Source: Serratia sp. AKBS12 (GTDB taxonomy: Bacteria > Pseudomonadota > Gammaproteobacteria > Enterobacterales > Enterobacteriaceae). From it: a DNA stretch of 34,322 nucleotides. The stretch lies in assembly GCF_024793895.1 (NCBI RefSeq), contig NZ_JANUSB010000003.1, forward strand, positions 1 through 34,322, given 5' to 3'. The notes beneath the pieces are model-generated. The model ran no database searches, had not been told where the DNA came from, and saw only the letters and a list, made by a program, of their open reading frames with translations. A program made the translations under genes and the position numbers. Numbering within the stretch: position 1 is the stretch's first letter; every line of letters begins with the position of its first letter. Of this stretch, positions 26,127 to 34,322 are shown one piece after another.

Positions 26127-26810
26127 ATGACCATCAAACCCATCTTTGCCATTTTACCGCTGATGCTGACCGCAGGCAGCGTACTGGCCAACGAAAGTGC
26201 GGAAGGCTATTACGGGTCGACGAAATACCTGCAGATTGAACAACGTGCCAAAGACATGGACACCAGCAGCCGTCCGGGTGTGGGGCAGTTCGTTGGCGGC
26301 AAAGAGAAACAGCACCTGGGAGGCGCAGCCATTGCGCTAGGCTACCAGTACGGCAATGGCTGGCGAACCGAAGGGGAGTACACCTTCAGGCAAAAAACGG
26401 AATACACCAGCGGGTCCAGTACCTTTGCCAACAGTGACAACCACTTGCAAACCAACGTCGAACGCCTGATGTTGAACGTCTACCGCGACTATGCTTTGGG
26501 TCATGACTTTTCTGTTTTTGCCACCGCCGGGGTTGGGATCAGCAAAATCAAGGCAGGTGGCTGGCAGGGAGTACCTTCCCGCGAATATGACTCGACCAGT
26601 CAAAGCAACTTTACCTATGCCATCGGCGGCGGCGTCAGCTATGCGCCCCTCGAACGGCTCAACGTTGATTTAGGCTACCGTTACGTCGACATGGGAAAAA
26701 TAGAAAGCGGCTACAACACATTCGCCAATGCCCGGGGACTGAAAGATGAGCAAATGAAGGCCCGTCTGGTATCCAACGAATTTACCCTCGGCGTGCGTTA
26801 TCTGTTCTAA
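26127..26810 (+). CDS. Outer-membrane beta-barrel protein (OmpA-like barrel/opacity type)
   Basis: This 227-aa product has a signal peptide (KPIFAILPLMLTAGSVLA) and then alternating hydrophobic strands suited to an eight-stranded barrel, for example AAIALGYQYGNGWRTEGEYT, FSVFATAGVGISKIKAGG, FTYAIGGGVSYAPLERLNVD and LGYRYVDMG. It ends in FTLGVRYLF with the terminal Phe needed for Bam insertion. No periplasmic OmpA domain follows. GGAGG precedes the ATG. It is probably co-transcribed with the GlcG-like gene. Function is unknown; small barrels of this class serve as surface or minor pore proteins. Confidence 0.85.
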   Translation: MTIKPIFAILPLMLTAGSVLANESAEGYYGSTKYLQIEQRAKDMDTSSRPGVGQFVGGKEKQHLGGAAIALGYQYGNGWRTEGEYTFRQKTEYTSGSSTFANSDNHLQTNVERLMLNVYRDYALGHDFSVFATAGVGISKIKAGGWQGVPSREYDSTSQSNFTYAIGGGVSYAPLERLNVDLGYRYVDMGKIESGYNTFANARGLKDEQMKARLVSNEFTLGVRYLF

Positions 26811-26851
26811 GTAAACGTGCAAACTTATGGCAGGCTCGCTGCTGACAAATC

Positions 26852-26877
26852 CCCCCATCCGCCTGTGCGCATGGGGG
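26852..26877. terminator. Hairpin terminator between convergent genes
   Basis: CCCCCAT (26852-26858) pairs with ATGGGGG (26871-26877). It lies between the outer-membrane protein gene and the convergent SulP gene. The flanking T-runs are weak, so the strength is uncertain. Confidence 0.5.
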
Positions 26878-26883
26878 AATTGG

Positions 26884-28362
26884 CTATATCTGGACCGGCC
26901 ATCGGCTTAAGGTAATACCCCGGGTCGCCGCACTGGCACCGAAGTCCGCCAGCATGGCGCGAACGTCCGGGTCAATGTATTCGGCATTGTCATGCTCGGC
27001 AATAACCACGCAGTTATCCGGGATCTGCGCCAACAGCAGCTGTAAACGCGGATTGTGCAGGAAGGTCAGGTTCTGGTGAAAACGCACCACGTAATGATCG
27101 TCATAACGCGTCAGTTGCAACGCATTGTGGTGACTCTTATAGGTGCTGCACAACAACTGCGCCATCAACCCCACCGCGATCCCCGCCAGCATGCCAAACA
27201 CGATAATGCCGCCAACGGTAACGATAAACGGCACGAACTGTGGCAATCCCATACGCCACTGCGTAACGAACAGCGCCGGCGAAGCCAGCTTATAACCGGT
27301 ATACAACAATACTGCTGCCAGGCTGGCCAATGGGATGGTATTCAACAGATCGCTGAAGAACAGCCCACACAGCAGCAACAGCACGCCATGCAGCAGAATT
27401 GATACTTTGCTGCGCGCCCCGGCGTTGACGTTCACCGAGCTGCGCACAATAACCGCAGTAATCGGTAAACCACCAAGAAAACCGCTCAGCATATTACCCA
27501 CGCCCTGCGCACGCATTTCTTTATTCGGCGACGGGGCTGGAGTTTGCGATTTCAATTTCTTCAGCGCTTCCTGGCTGAGCAGCGTTTCCAGGCTTGCCAC
27601 CAATGCCAAGGTCACGGCAATCAGGTATACCGACGGGTTACGCCATGCGCCTTGCCAATCCGGCCTGCTCAACTGCGCGCCCAGCTCATCGACGCTGTCA
27701 AAGCGGGGCAAGGCAATGCGCGGCATGCTGCCCATGCTTTCCGGTAACAGACGATCGCCAAAAATGACCGCCAGGCTGCCCCACAGAACAGCGACCAGCG
27801 GGCCAGGCACATAGCTCATCAATTTGATGCGCTTAATCGGTGCAGTGGTCCACAACCACATGATAAACAAGGCACCCAACGCCACCAATGCCGAGGCTGG
27901 CGACAGCAGATCCGTGCCGGCCGCCAGCATCGCGCTCAGGCTTTCTTCGCCCTGATAGCCTAGAGCCACCGGCAGTTGCTGCATAATCAGCAAAATACCG
28001 ATTGCCGCCAGCATGCCCTGGATCACCGTTCCCGGCACCAGCGAGATCCAGCGTCCGGCACGCAACAGGCCAAAAATCAGCTGTAACGCGCCGGCCATGA
28101 TCAACGCGACCAACAGTAGGGAAAACGAGCCGAGGGTTTCCATCGCGCCGACCACGATGGTTACCAGGCCGGCAGCCGGGCCGCTGACCGCATAACGCGA
28201 CGGGCTGAGCATCGTCACCACAATGCCGCCAATCACCCCGGTCAGCAGGCCGACAAACGGCGGCAGCCCACTGGCCTGCGCAATACCCAGACTCAGCGGC
28301 AGCGCTACCAGAAAGACCACCACCCCGGCAGGAATGTCATTACGCAGAGTGCTTAAGTTCAT
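26884..28362 (-). CDS. SulP-family anion transporter (probable bicarbonate transporter)
   Basis: The 492-aa product has about 12 hydrophobic segments starting with NDIPAGVVVFLVALPLSLGI and IAQASGLPPFVGLLTGVIGG, and the family segment SPSRYAVSGPAAGLVTIVVG. LSGFLGGLPITAVIVRSSVN is the conserved SulP helix 8-10 region. A short C-terminal STAS-like domain (about 420-492) is present. SulP proteins move sulfate, bicarbonate or dicarboxylates. The gene overlaps the carbonic anhydrase gene by 23 bases, and that pairing is the main reason to prefer bicarbonate. Confidence 0.9.
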   Translation of the reverse strand: MNLSTLRNDIPAGVVVFLVALPLSLGIAQASGLPPFVGLLTGVIGGIVVTMLSPSRYAVSGPAAGLVTIVVGAMETLGSFSLLLVALIMAGALQLIFGLLRAGRWISLVPGTVIQGMLAAIGILLIMQQLPVALGYQGEESLSAMLAAGTDLLSPASALVALGALFIMWLWTTAPIKRIKLMSYVPGPLVAVLWGSLAVIFGDRLLPESMGSMPRIALPRFDSVDELGAQLSRPDWQGAWRNPSVYLIAVTLALVASLETLLSQEALKKLKSQTPAPSPNKEMRAQGVGNMLSGFLGGLPITAVIVRSSVNVNAGARSKVSILLHGVLLLLCGLFFSDLLNTIPLASLAAVLLYTGYKLASPALFVTQWRMGLPQFVPFIVTVGGIIVFGMLAGIAVGLMAQLLCSTYKSHHNALQLTRYDDHYVVRFHQNLTFLHNPRLQLLLAQIPDNCVVIAEHDNAEYIDPDVRAMLADFGASAATRGITLSRWPVQI

Positions 28363-28987
28363 GGCTTGCCTCCATACTGTCCTGATGAACCAATTCCTTC
28401 AGATGTCCGTCCTGTAAATCATAAACACAACCGAAAACGTCCAACGTCTTACCCTGCTCCCACGCCTGTCGTACCGGTTGGCTGGCGATCAGATGGCCAA
28501 CTTGCGTGACCACGTGGGCCTCAATCAAACGATTTAATCGCGTCGTCTCATCGTCCTCTGCCTGCTGATAATGCTGCAGTTCGCTGGCCAGCGAGCGTCG
28601 TAAATGCACCATTCGACGCGCCAGCGCGCTGTCTTCCTGCGATAACGGCATATTCGGCAGATTCACCGCCGCCTGCACGCCGCCGCAGCCATAATGCCCA
28701 CACAGCACAATGGCGGAAACGTGCAGATAGTCCAACGCGTATTGCAATACGCTCATCAGACTATCGTCATCCTCCAAAACCATATTGGCGATATTACGAT
28801 GAACGAAAAGTTCGCCGGGGTGAGCGCCGGTCAGCACTTCCGCGGGTACACGGCTGTCAGAACAGCCAATCCATAACGCCTGCGGCTGCTGGCCGGCAAC
28901 GTGCTTGCGAAAGTAGTGGGGATTTCGCTGGCGCTGCTGTAACGCCCAGCTTCGGTTTCTCGCTAAAAGGGGTTTGAGTATCGTCAC
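28340..28987 (-). CDS. Beta-class carbonic anhydrase
   Basis: The product is 215 aa from GTG 28987, which gives the family start MTILKPLLARNRSWALQQRQ; a TTG at 29014 would add nine residues with no family match. Zinc ligands are Cys42, His98 and Cys101, with Asp44 and Arg46 as the active-site dyad (CSDSR and GHYGCGG), at the same positions as E. coli Can. It interconverts CO2 and bicarbonate. The overlap with the SulP gene suggests the two supply bicarbonate for carboxylation reactions, or retain CO2 during growth on acetate. It is first in a two-gene leftward operon. Confidence 0.93.
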   Translation of the reverse strand: MTILKPLLARNRSWALQQRQRNPHYFRKHVAGQQPQALWIGCSDSRVPAEVLTGAHPGELFVHRNIANMVLEDDDSLMSVLQYALDYLHVSAIVLCGHYGCGGVQAAVNLPNMPLSQEDSALARRMVHLRRSLASELQHYQQAEDDETTRLNRLIEAHVVTQVGHLIASQPVRQAWEQGKTLDVFGCVYDLQDGHLKELVHQDSMEASHELKHSA

Positions 28988-29107
28988 GACGTGCTTCTCT
29001 CTGTTGGGGGACAAACAGGTTTATACCTACCCGCCCAGGGCCGATAACATTAGTAAATCTGATGATGTTGATGAAGGCTTGAAGCTGATACACGGTTTCT
29101 TTACCCC

Positions 29108-29127
29108 ATGCAGGATACTTCCTGCAT
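29108..29127. promoter_or_regulatory. 20-bp inverted repeat upstream of the carbonic anhydrase gene
   Basis: ATGCAGGA (29108-29115) and TCCTGCAT (29120-29127) form a perfect repeat around TACT, about 120 bases before the carbonic anhydrase start. No T-run follows directly, so an operator or leader hairpin is likelier than a terminator. Confidence 0.45.
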
Positions 29128-30002
29128 CAGGAAAGTCCTTTTATTAAAAATAGAGCCGATAGCCATTAAGGCAAGTAAAAAAATGCGGGAACTTTTATCA
29201 AAAAGACAAAATGCTTTTGATTTTAAAGCTAAATAAAATGATACGAGAGTATTAAAAAAGTAAAGTAACCACTCACTGAAGAAACTTTACACTGCGGATT
29301 TTCTGCTAGTTGATTATGCTGTCAAACCCTCACGCGATAGCGGATATTGAAATAATTAACAGAGATTAATATTAAGTTAACCTTTCCGTTTTAACATCAT
29401 CAGGCAGATGTTCCTTTGTATAGAAATGTGTGACACCGATCTCTGCGGGGCTTCGCTGCCAGGACAGTAGCAATCCGATGCGGACAACCGAGGATGATAA
29501 GCCAGCCTGTACTTTCGCCATCAGCGACAGCAAGACAATGCGCGAGAAGGTAAAACGTCAGGCTCGGCCATGTTGGCCAGGATAAAAGAAGACGGGGTAA
29601 CGATAATGGTCTAATAGCTAAAATAGCAGGAAAATATTATTTGCTAGCGAATTATTTAACTGTCAAATATTAGCACTTCATCGCCAGAGCTGTGGTTAAC
29701 GATATAAATAAAGTAATATAAAACAATGGGTTAATTATAATTATTATTTTAGCGTCCAGTTATGGCGGAATGGTCAGATACAGAAAATAAATGTTTTAGG
29801 GAATTCTTATTTCTTCAGCGCACAGAAAAGTAATAACCGAATCGTTGCCATCTTTTGATTCAATGTATTCACCAACCATATAACATTTGGTTATTCATAA
29901 TGGCAGTTTGGTTAAAAACGACATATTCATGGAGTTTTTACTGCCAAGTCAGTGGATATCGTCATCAATTTCGCCAGTAACTATTACAAATCAATATCTT
30001 CG

Positions 30003-30054
30003 TTGCGTGATCTGCCGCGCAAAAAAGAAACAAAGAATCATAGCAAACTATACT
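30003..30054 (+). promoter_or_regulatory. Candidate acs promoter with CRP-like site
   Basis: CGTGATCT (30006-30013) matches seven of eight bases of the left CRP half-site; the right half (GCGCA at 30017-30021) is weak. TATACT (30049-30054) is a fair -10 with no good -35, as expected for an activator-dependent promoter. acs of E. coli is known to need CRP. The centre-to-start distance is not the usual one, so this is tentative. Confidence 0.3.
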
Positions 30055-30099
30055 TAACCTTCAGTTGACATACTATTAACAACTTCAAGGAGAAAAGCT

Positions 30100-32058
30100 A
30101 TGAGCCAACTGCACAAACACGCTATTCCTGCCGCAATTGCGGAACGCGCCCTGATCAATCCGGCACAATATCAGCAATATTATCAACAGTCTGTGCAAGA
30201 CCCAGAGGCATTTTGGGGCGAGCATGGCAAAATTGTCGATTGGATCAAACCCTACACCAAGGTGAAAAATACCTCTTTCGATCCCGGCCACGTCAGCATT
30301 CGCTGGTTCGAGGACGGCACCCTGAACCTGGCGGCCAACTGCCTGGACCGCCATCTGGCTAGCCGCGGCGATCAGACCGCCATTATCTGGGAAGGTGACG
30401 ATCCAGAACAATCCAAACATGTCACCTATAAGCAGCTGCATCACGATGTCTGTCAATTCGCCAACGTGTTGAAGAACCTTGGGGTTAAAAAGGGCGATGT
30501 GGTGGCAATCTATATGCCAATGGTGCCGGAGGCCGCCGTGGCCATGCTGGCCTGCGCGCGTATCGGTGCCGTGCACTCGGTTATCTTCGGTGGCTTTTCA
30601 CCGGAAGCGGTAGCCGGGCGTATCATCGACTCCAACTCCCGCCTGGTGATTACCGCTGACGAAGGCCTGCGTGCCGGCCGTTCGGTACCGTTGAAGCAGA
30701 ACGTCGATGAGGCACTGAAAAATCCGGGCGTAAAAAGCGTCAGTAATGTGGTGGTGTTCCAACGCACCGGTAAAGCGGGTTACTGGCAGCAAGGGCGCGA
30801 TTTATGGTGGCATGATCTGATTGACGGCGTCTCCGCCGACTGCCCTGCGGAAGAGATGAACGCCGAAGATCCGTTGTTCATTCTCTATACCTCCGGTTCT
30901 ACCGGCAAACCTAAAGGCGTTTTGCATACCACCGGCGGTTATCTGGTGTACGCAGCCATGACGTTTAAATATGTCTTCGATTACCACGACGGTGATATTT
31001 ACTGGTGTACCGCCGACGTTGGCTGGGTTACCGGCCACAGCTATCTGCTTTACGGCCCGCTGGCCTGCGGTGCCATCACCCTGATGTTTGAAGGTGTGCC
31101 TAACTATCCTGGCGTTAACCGCCTGTCGCAGGTGGTGGATAAACATCAGGTCAATATTCTGTATACCGCCCCCACCGCCATCCGCGCGCTGATGGCCGAA
31201 GGTGACAAAGCCATTGAAGGCACCCAACGCGATTCGTTGCGTATTATGGGCTCGGTCGGCGAACCGATTAACCCCGAAGCCTGGGAATGGTATTACAACA
31301 AGATCGGCAACGCTAAATGCCCGATTATGGATACCTGGTGGCAGACCGAAACCGGCGGTTTTATGATCACCCCATTGCCGGGTGCCACCGAACTAAAAGC
31401 CGGCTCTGCTACGCGTCCATTCTTCGGCGTACAACCGGCGCTGGTTGACAACAGCGGTACCCCGCAGCAGGGTGCCACCGAAGGCAATCTGGTGATCACC
31501 GATTCCTGGCCTGGCCAGGCACGTACCCTGTTCGGCGATCATGAGCGGTTCGAACAAACCTATTTCTCCACCTTTAAAGGCATGTACTTCAGCGGCGACG
31601 GCGCCCGTCGTGATGAAGACGGCTACTACTGGATCACCGGACGGGTCGACGATGTGCTGAACGTATCGGGTCACCGTCTGGGAACCGCAGAAATCGAATC
31701 GGCTCTGGTGGCCCACCCAAAAATCGCCGAAGCGGCAGTGGTTGGCATACCGCACAACATCAAAGGGCAGGCAATTTATGCCTATGTCACGTTAAACCAC
31801 GGGGAAGAACCGACGCCGGAGCTGTATACCGAAGTACGCAACTGGGTGCGTAAGGAAATAGGGCCAATCGCCACGCCGGACGTACTGCACTGGACTGACT
31901 CGCTGCCTAAAACCCGCTCGGGCAAAATTATGCGCCGCATTTTGCGCAAAATTGCTGCTGGCGATACCAGCAACCTGGGGGATACCTCAACGCTGGCGGA
32001 TCCAGCCGTAGTCGACAAGCTGTTAGAAGAAAAACAATCAATGAAAGTACCGTCATAA
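30100..32058 (+). CDS. acs: Acetyl-CoA synthetase
   Basis: The 652-aa product is the full length of the family. It opens with the acs N-terminal region ([20 protein letters not shown]), has the AMP-binding P-loop [16 protein letters not shown], the [10 protein letters not shown] motif that places the acyl-binding Trp, and near the C-terminus [10 protein letters not shown] with Lys609, the residue acetylated by Pat in Salmonella and E. coli. The enzyme makes acetyl-CoA from acetate, ATP and CoA through acetyl-AMP. A strong AAGGAG precedes the ATG. It heads the conserved acs-yjcH-actP operon. Confidence 0.98.
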   Translation: MSQLHKHAIPAAIAERALINPAQYQQYYQQSVQDPEAFWGEHGKIVDWIKPYTKVKNTSFDPGHVSIRWFEDGTLNLAANCLDRHLASRGDQTAIIWEGDDPEQSKHVTYKQLHHDVCQFANVLKNLGVKKGDVVAIYMPMVPEAAVAMLACARIGAVHSVIFGGFSPEAVAGRIIDSNSRLVITADEGLRAGRSVPLKQNVDEALKNPGVKSVSNVVVFQRTGKAGYWQQGRDLWWHDLIDGVSADCPAEEMNAEDPLFILYTSGSTGKPKGVLHTTGGYLVYAAMTFKYVFDYHDGDIYWCTADVGWVTGHSYLLYGPLACGAITLMFEGVPNYPGVNRLSQVVDKHQVNILYTAPTAIRALMAEGDKAIEGTQRDSLRIMGSVGEPINPEAWEWYYNKIGNAKCPIMDTWWQTETGGFMITPLPGATELKAGSATRPFFGVQPALVDNSGTPQQGATEGNLVITDSWPGQARTLFGDHERFEQTYFSTFKGMYFSGDGARRDEDGYYWITGRVDDVLNVSGHRLGTAEIESALVAHPKIAEAAVVGIPHNIKGQAIYAYVTLNHGEEPTPELYTEVRNWVRKEIGPIATPDVLHWTDSLPKTRSGKIMRRILRKIAAGDTSNLGDTSTLADPAVVDKLLEEKQSMKVPS

Positions 32059-32160
32059 TTTCCGCCGCTTCGGGCCGTTCATCGCCAATTGCCGGATGAA
32101 CGGCTTGATACCCTTGGGTATGCGCGGCGTCCGCTATCAATACCTACTGGAGACACTCTG

Positions 32161-32472
32161 ATGAATGACACCATTTATCAAGGGATTGAGCAAAACCCGC
32201 GTTTCAAGGAGCTGGTGCGCAAACGCAGCCGTTTTGCCTGGCTGCTGTCGTTAATAACGCTGGCGTTATATGTCGGTTTTATTTTTTTAATCGCCTTTAA
32301 TCCACAATGGCTTGGAACTCCTATCGCTGCCGGCTCAACCATTACGCGCGGCATTCCAATCGGCGTCGGGCTGATCGTTATTTCGTTTGTCCTGACGGGG
32401 ATTTATGTTTTCCGCGCCAACGGTGAATTTGACCGCTTGAACGCGGAAGTACTGCGCGAGGTGAAACAATGA
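32161..32472 (+). CDS. yjcH: DUF485 inner-membrane protein YjcH
   Basis: This 103-aa protein from ATG 32161 (GGAG upstream) has two hydrophobic segments, [20 protein letters not shown] and a later one around [17 protein letters not shown], typical of DUF485. YjcH is always found between acs and actP and is thought to assist ActP. The gene lies 102 bases after acs and its end overlaps actP by 4 bases. Confidence 0.95.
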   Translation: MNDTIYQGIEQNPRFKELVRKRSRFAWLLSLITLALYVGFIFLIAFNPQWLGTPIAAGSTITRGIPIGVGLIVISFVLTGIYVFRANGEFDRLNAEVLREVKQ

Positions 32473-34121
32473 GGGGTTTATTCACTGCGGTAACATTGCT
32501 GTTATTGCCTGGCCTGGCCCAGGCGGACGCCATCGGCGGCGCGGTTCAGCGTCAGCCTTTGAATATCCAGGCCATCGTGATGTTCCTGCTGTTCGTTGGC
32601 GCTACGCTGTATATCACCTATTGGGCCTCCAAGCGCACCCGTTCCCGCCAGGACTACTACACTGCCGGGGGACGCATTACCGGCTTGCAGAATGGTTTGG
32701 CGATCGCCGGCGACTTCATGTCCGCTGCGTCGTTTCTTGGGATTTCAGCGCTGGTGTATACCTCGGGTTACGATGGGCTGATCTACTCCATTGGCTTTCT
32801 GATTGGCTGGCCGATCATTTTGTTCCTGATCGCCGAACGTCTGCGTAATCTGGGTCGCTACACCTTCGCTGATGTCGCGTCTTATCGCCTGAAACAAAAG
32901 CCAATTCGCACGCTGTCTGCCTGTGGCTCACTGGTAGTTGTCGCTCTGTATCTGATCGCCCAGATGGTTGGCGCAGGCAAGCTCATTCAGCTGTTATTCG
33001 GCCTCAACTATCATATTGCGGTCATTTTAGTCGGTATCTTAATGGTACTGTACGTTTTGTTTGGCGGTATGTTGGCCACCACCTGGGTACAAATTATCAA
33101 GGCAGTTCTGCTGCTGTCTGGCGCCAGTTTTATGGCGCTAATGGTGATGAAGTCGGTTAATTTTGACTTCAATACCCTGTTCGCCGAAGCAGTGAAAGTA
33201 CATCCCAAGGGTATTGCCATCATGAGCCCCGGAGGGCTGGTTTCCGACCCGATATCAGCACTTTCGCTTGGTCTGGCATTGATGTTTGGTACCGCAGGCT
33301 TGCCACATATCCTGATGCGCTTCTTCACGGTACATGATGCAAAAGAAGCGCGTAAAAGCGTTTTCTATGCGACCGGTTTTATTGGTTACTTCTATATTCT
33401 GACGTTTATCATCGGCTTCGGTGCAATTCTGCTGGTTAGTGGCAATCCGGCGTTTAAAGACGCGACCGGCGCACTGCTCGGCGGCACCAATATGGCAGCG
33501 GTGCACCTGGCCAATGCCGTCGGCGGCAATTTCTTCCTTGGCTTTATTTCTGCCGTGGCCTTCGCCACTATTTTAGCCGTGGTCGCGGGCTTGACGCTGG
33601 CGGGTGCCTCGGCAGTTTCCCACGATCTGTACGCCAGCGTTATCAAAGATGGCAAGGCTACCGAGCGTGATGAACTGCGCGTGTCCAAAATCACCGTCAT
33701 TGTGCTGGGGATCGTTGCCATTGCGTTAGGCATTCTGTTCGAAAAGCAGAACATTGCCTTTATGGTCGGTCTGGCGTTCTCCATTGCTGCCAGCTGTAAT
33801 TTCCCTATCATCATCCTTTCGATGTATTGGTCACGCCTGACCACCCGTGGTGCGATGATCGGTGGCTGGCTTGGTCTGTTGACCGCGGTGATCCTGATGA
33901 TCCTTGGCCCGACGATTTGGGTACAAATACTCGGTCATGAGAAAGCGATCTACCCGTATGAATACCCGGCGTTGTTCTCGATGATTGTCGCATTCGTCGG
34001 CACCTGGCTGTTTTCAGTCACCGACAGTTCGCTGGCAGGTCAGCAGGAACGCGAGCGTTTCCGCTCTCAGTTCGTTCGCTCGCAAACCGGTCTGGGGATT
34101 TCACAAGGCAGCGCGCATTAA
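32469..34121 (+). CDS. actP: Cation/acetate symporter ActP
   Basis: The 550-aa product of the SSS family begins with a cleavable-looking leader ([20 protein letters not shown]), then about 13 membrane segments. The SSS landmarks include [40 protein letters not shown] and [20 protein letters not shown]. It imports acetate, glycolate and similar short acids with a cation, feeding Acs. The start overlaps the yjcH stop as ATGA, so translation is probably coupled. A terminator follows at 34153-34174. Confidence 0.97.
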   Translation: MRGLFTAVTLLLLPGLAQADAIGGAVQRQPLNIQAIVMFLLFVGATLYITYWASKRTRSRQDYYTAGGRITGLQNGLAIAGDFMSAASFLGISALVYTSGYDGLIYSIGFLIGWPIILFLIAERLRNLGRYTFADVASYRLKQKPIRTLSACGSLVVVALYLIAQMVGAGKLIQLLFGLNYHIAVILVGILMVLYVLFGGMLATTWVQIIKAVLLLSGASFMALMVMKSVNFDFNTLFAEAVKVHPKGIAIMSPGGLVSDPISALSLGLALMFGTAGLPHILMRFFTVHDAKEARKSVFYATGFIGYFYILTFIIGFGAILLVSGNPAFKDATGALLGGTNMAAVHLANAVGGNFFLGFISAVAFATILAVVAGLTLAGASAVSHDLYASVIKDGKATERDELRVSKITVIVLGIVAIALGILFEKQNIAFMVGLAFSIAASCNFPIIILSMYWSRLTTRGAMIGGWLGLLTAVILMILGPTIWVQILGHEKAIYPYEYPALFSMIVAFVGTWLFSVTDSSLAGQQERERFRSQFVRSQTGLGISQGSAH

Positions 34122-34152
34122 TTACTGCCGCAGAGCCATCAAAACACCAATC

Positions 34153-34174
34153 AGGGCCCTGCGGGGCCTTTTTT
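34153..34174 (+). terminator. Intrinsic terminator of the acs operon
   Basis: GGCCC (34155-34159) pairs with GGGCC (34164-34168) around TGCG, extended by an A-T and a G-U pair, and is followed by six T residues. It lies about 30 bases after the actP stop. Confidence 0.8.
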
Positions 34175-34212
34175 ACTGATTGAACCGCCATTGTCCGTAG
34201 ACGCACCAATGC

Positions 34213-34241
34213 AAAAAGCCCCACGCTTGCGCGTAGGGCTT
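34213..34241 (-). terminator. Intrinsic terminator for a leftward gene entering from the right
   Basis: AAGCCC (34216-34221) and ACGC (34223-34226) pair with GCGT (34231-34234) and GGGCTT (34236-34241) around TTGC. On the minus strand the stem is followed by TTTTT (complement of 34213-34217). It implies a minus-strand transcript from beyond the edge; a minus-strand stop codon at 34296-34298 may end its last gene, but only eight codons are visible. Confidence 0.6.
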
Positions 34242-34322
34242 GTTGCTTTATTTGATGCCTGGCAGTGTCCTGCAATATTCGTCTCATCCTGAGACTCACC
34301 CCTGAGGGGCCGCCGCCAGCGG

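Larger units (their letters stand above)
28988..30099. other. 1.1-kb intergenic region between carbonic anhydrase and acs
   Basis: The region is AT-rich and has no named gene. A minus-strand frame of about 61 codons ends in TAA at 29374-29376 and includes IVLLSLMAKVQAG and SPAEIGVTHFYTKEH; the plus strand holds a 35-codon frame starting at 29477. Either may be chance or a relic. The palindrome at 29108-29127 and the acs promoter elements near 30003-30054 are listed separately. Confidence 0.5.

Noticed and set aside
30085-30576. 163-aa minus-strand ORF
   Set aside because: Antisense to acs; high third-position GC on the acs strand opens such frames.
34255-34322. 5S rRNA gene
   Set aside because: Only the last bases of the 5S 3' end match; the rest of the 5S sequence is not present.
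34296-34322. Partial minus-strand gene ending PLAAAPQG
   Set aside because: Only eight codons are visible, too few to support a gene call; mentioned with the terminator at 34213-34241.

Overview
The window looks like the chromosome of a Serratia-type member of the Enterobacterales. The right-hand part (about 16.0-34.3 kb) has GC-rich, coherent core-like genes, including acs-yjcH-actP and a beta-carbonic anhydrase with E. coli Can-like residue spacing. The left-hand part (about 1-6.8 kb) is visibly AT-rich and mosaic. The genus is an inference from gene content and base composition, not something I could test.

Layout. (1) 1-2.1 kb: the N-terminal part of a colicin A-like bacteriocin gene running off the left edge on the minus strand, with no ATG/GTG/TTG start, followed by about 1.5 kb of broken reading frames, an sRNA-like pair of hairpins and a Fur-box-like site. 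(2) 2.1-6.8 kb: a four-gene chaperone-usher fimbrial operon (chaperone, pilin, usher, two-domain tip subunit) with a strong hairpin between pilin and usher. (3) 6.8-15.8 kb: a sugar-acid catabolic island in two divergent operons. The leftward one is a DUF1537 four-carbon acid-sugar kinase, PdxA2 and a DeoR-family regulator. The rightward one is an iron alcohol dehydrogenase, a DapA-family aldolase, a sodium-solute symporter, a cytoplasmic sialidase-like BNR protein, a YhcH-family protein and an SDR. They share a 170-bp control region with a repeated 13-bp motif. The island ends directly against a broken mipA/ompV-type outer-membrane protein gene, which looks like an insertion or deletion junction.

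(4) 16.0-18.6 kb: a LysR regulator divergent from a cyclophilin-like-fold protein and a lipoprotein with two carboxymuconolactone-decarboxylase-like domains; a nested palindrome lies between them. (5) 18.6-22.9 kb: a leftward operon for a periplasmic molybdenum oxidoreductase (2Fe-2S subunit, Tat-exported molybdopterin subunit, tri-haem cytochrome c). (6) 23.5-26.8 kb: a histidine kinase/FixJ-type regulator pair, then an exported GlcG/HbpS-like protein and an outer-membrane beta-barrel, preceded by three helically phased 7-bp half-sites. (7) 26.9-29.0 kb: a SulP transporter and a beta-carbonic anhydrase, probably a bicarbonate uptake/hydration pair. (8) 30.1-34.1 kb: acs-yjcH-actP for acetate uptake and activation, closed by a terminator. 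A second terminator of opposite orientation and a 20-nt piece resembling the end of an rRNA operon lie at the right edge.

The parts most likely to hold undescribed biology are the sugar-acid island, whose substrate is not obvious, the phased half-site array with its two-component system, and the decayed bacteriocin/sRNA region at the left end.
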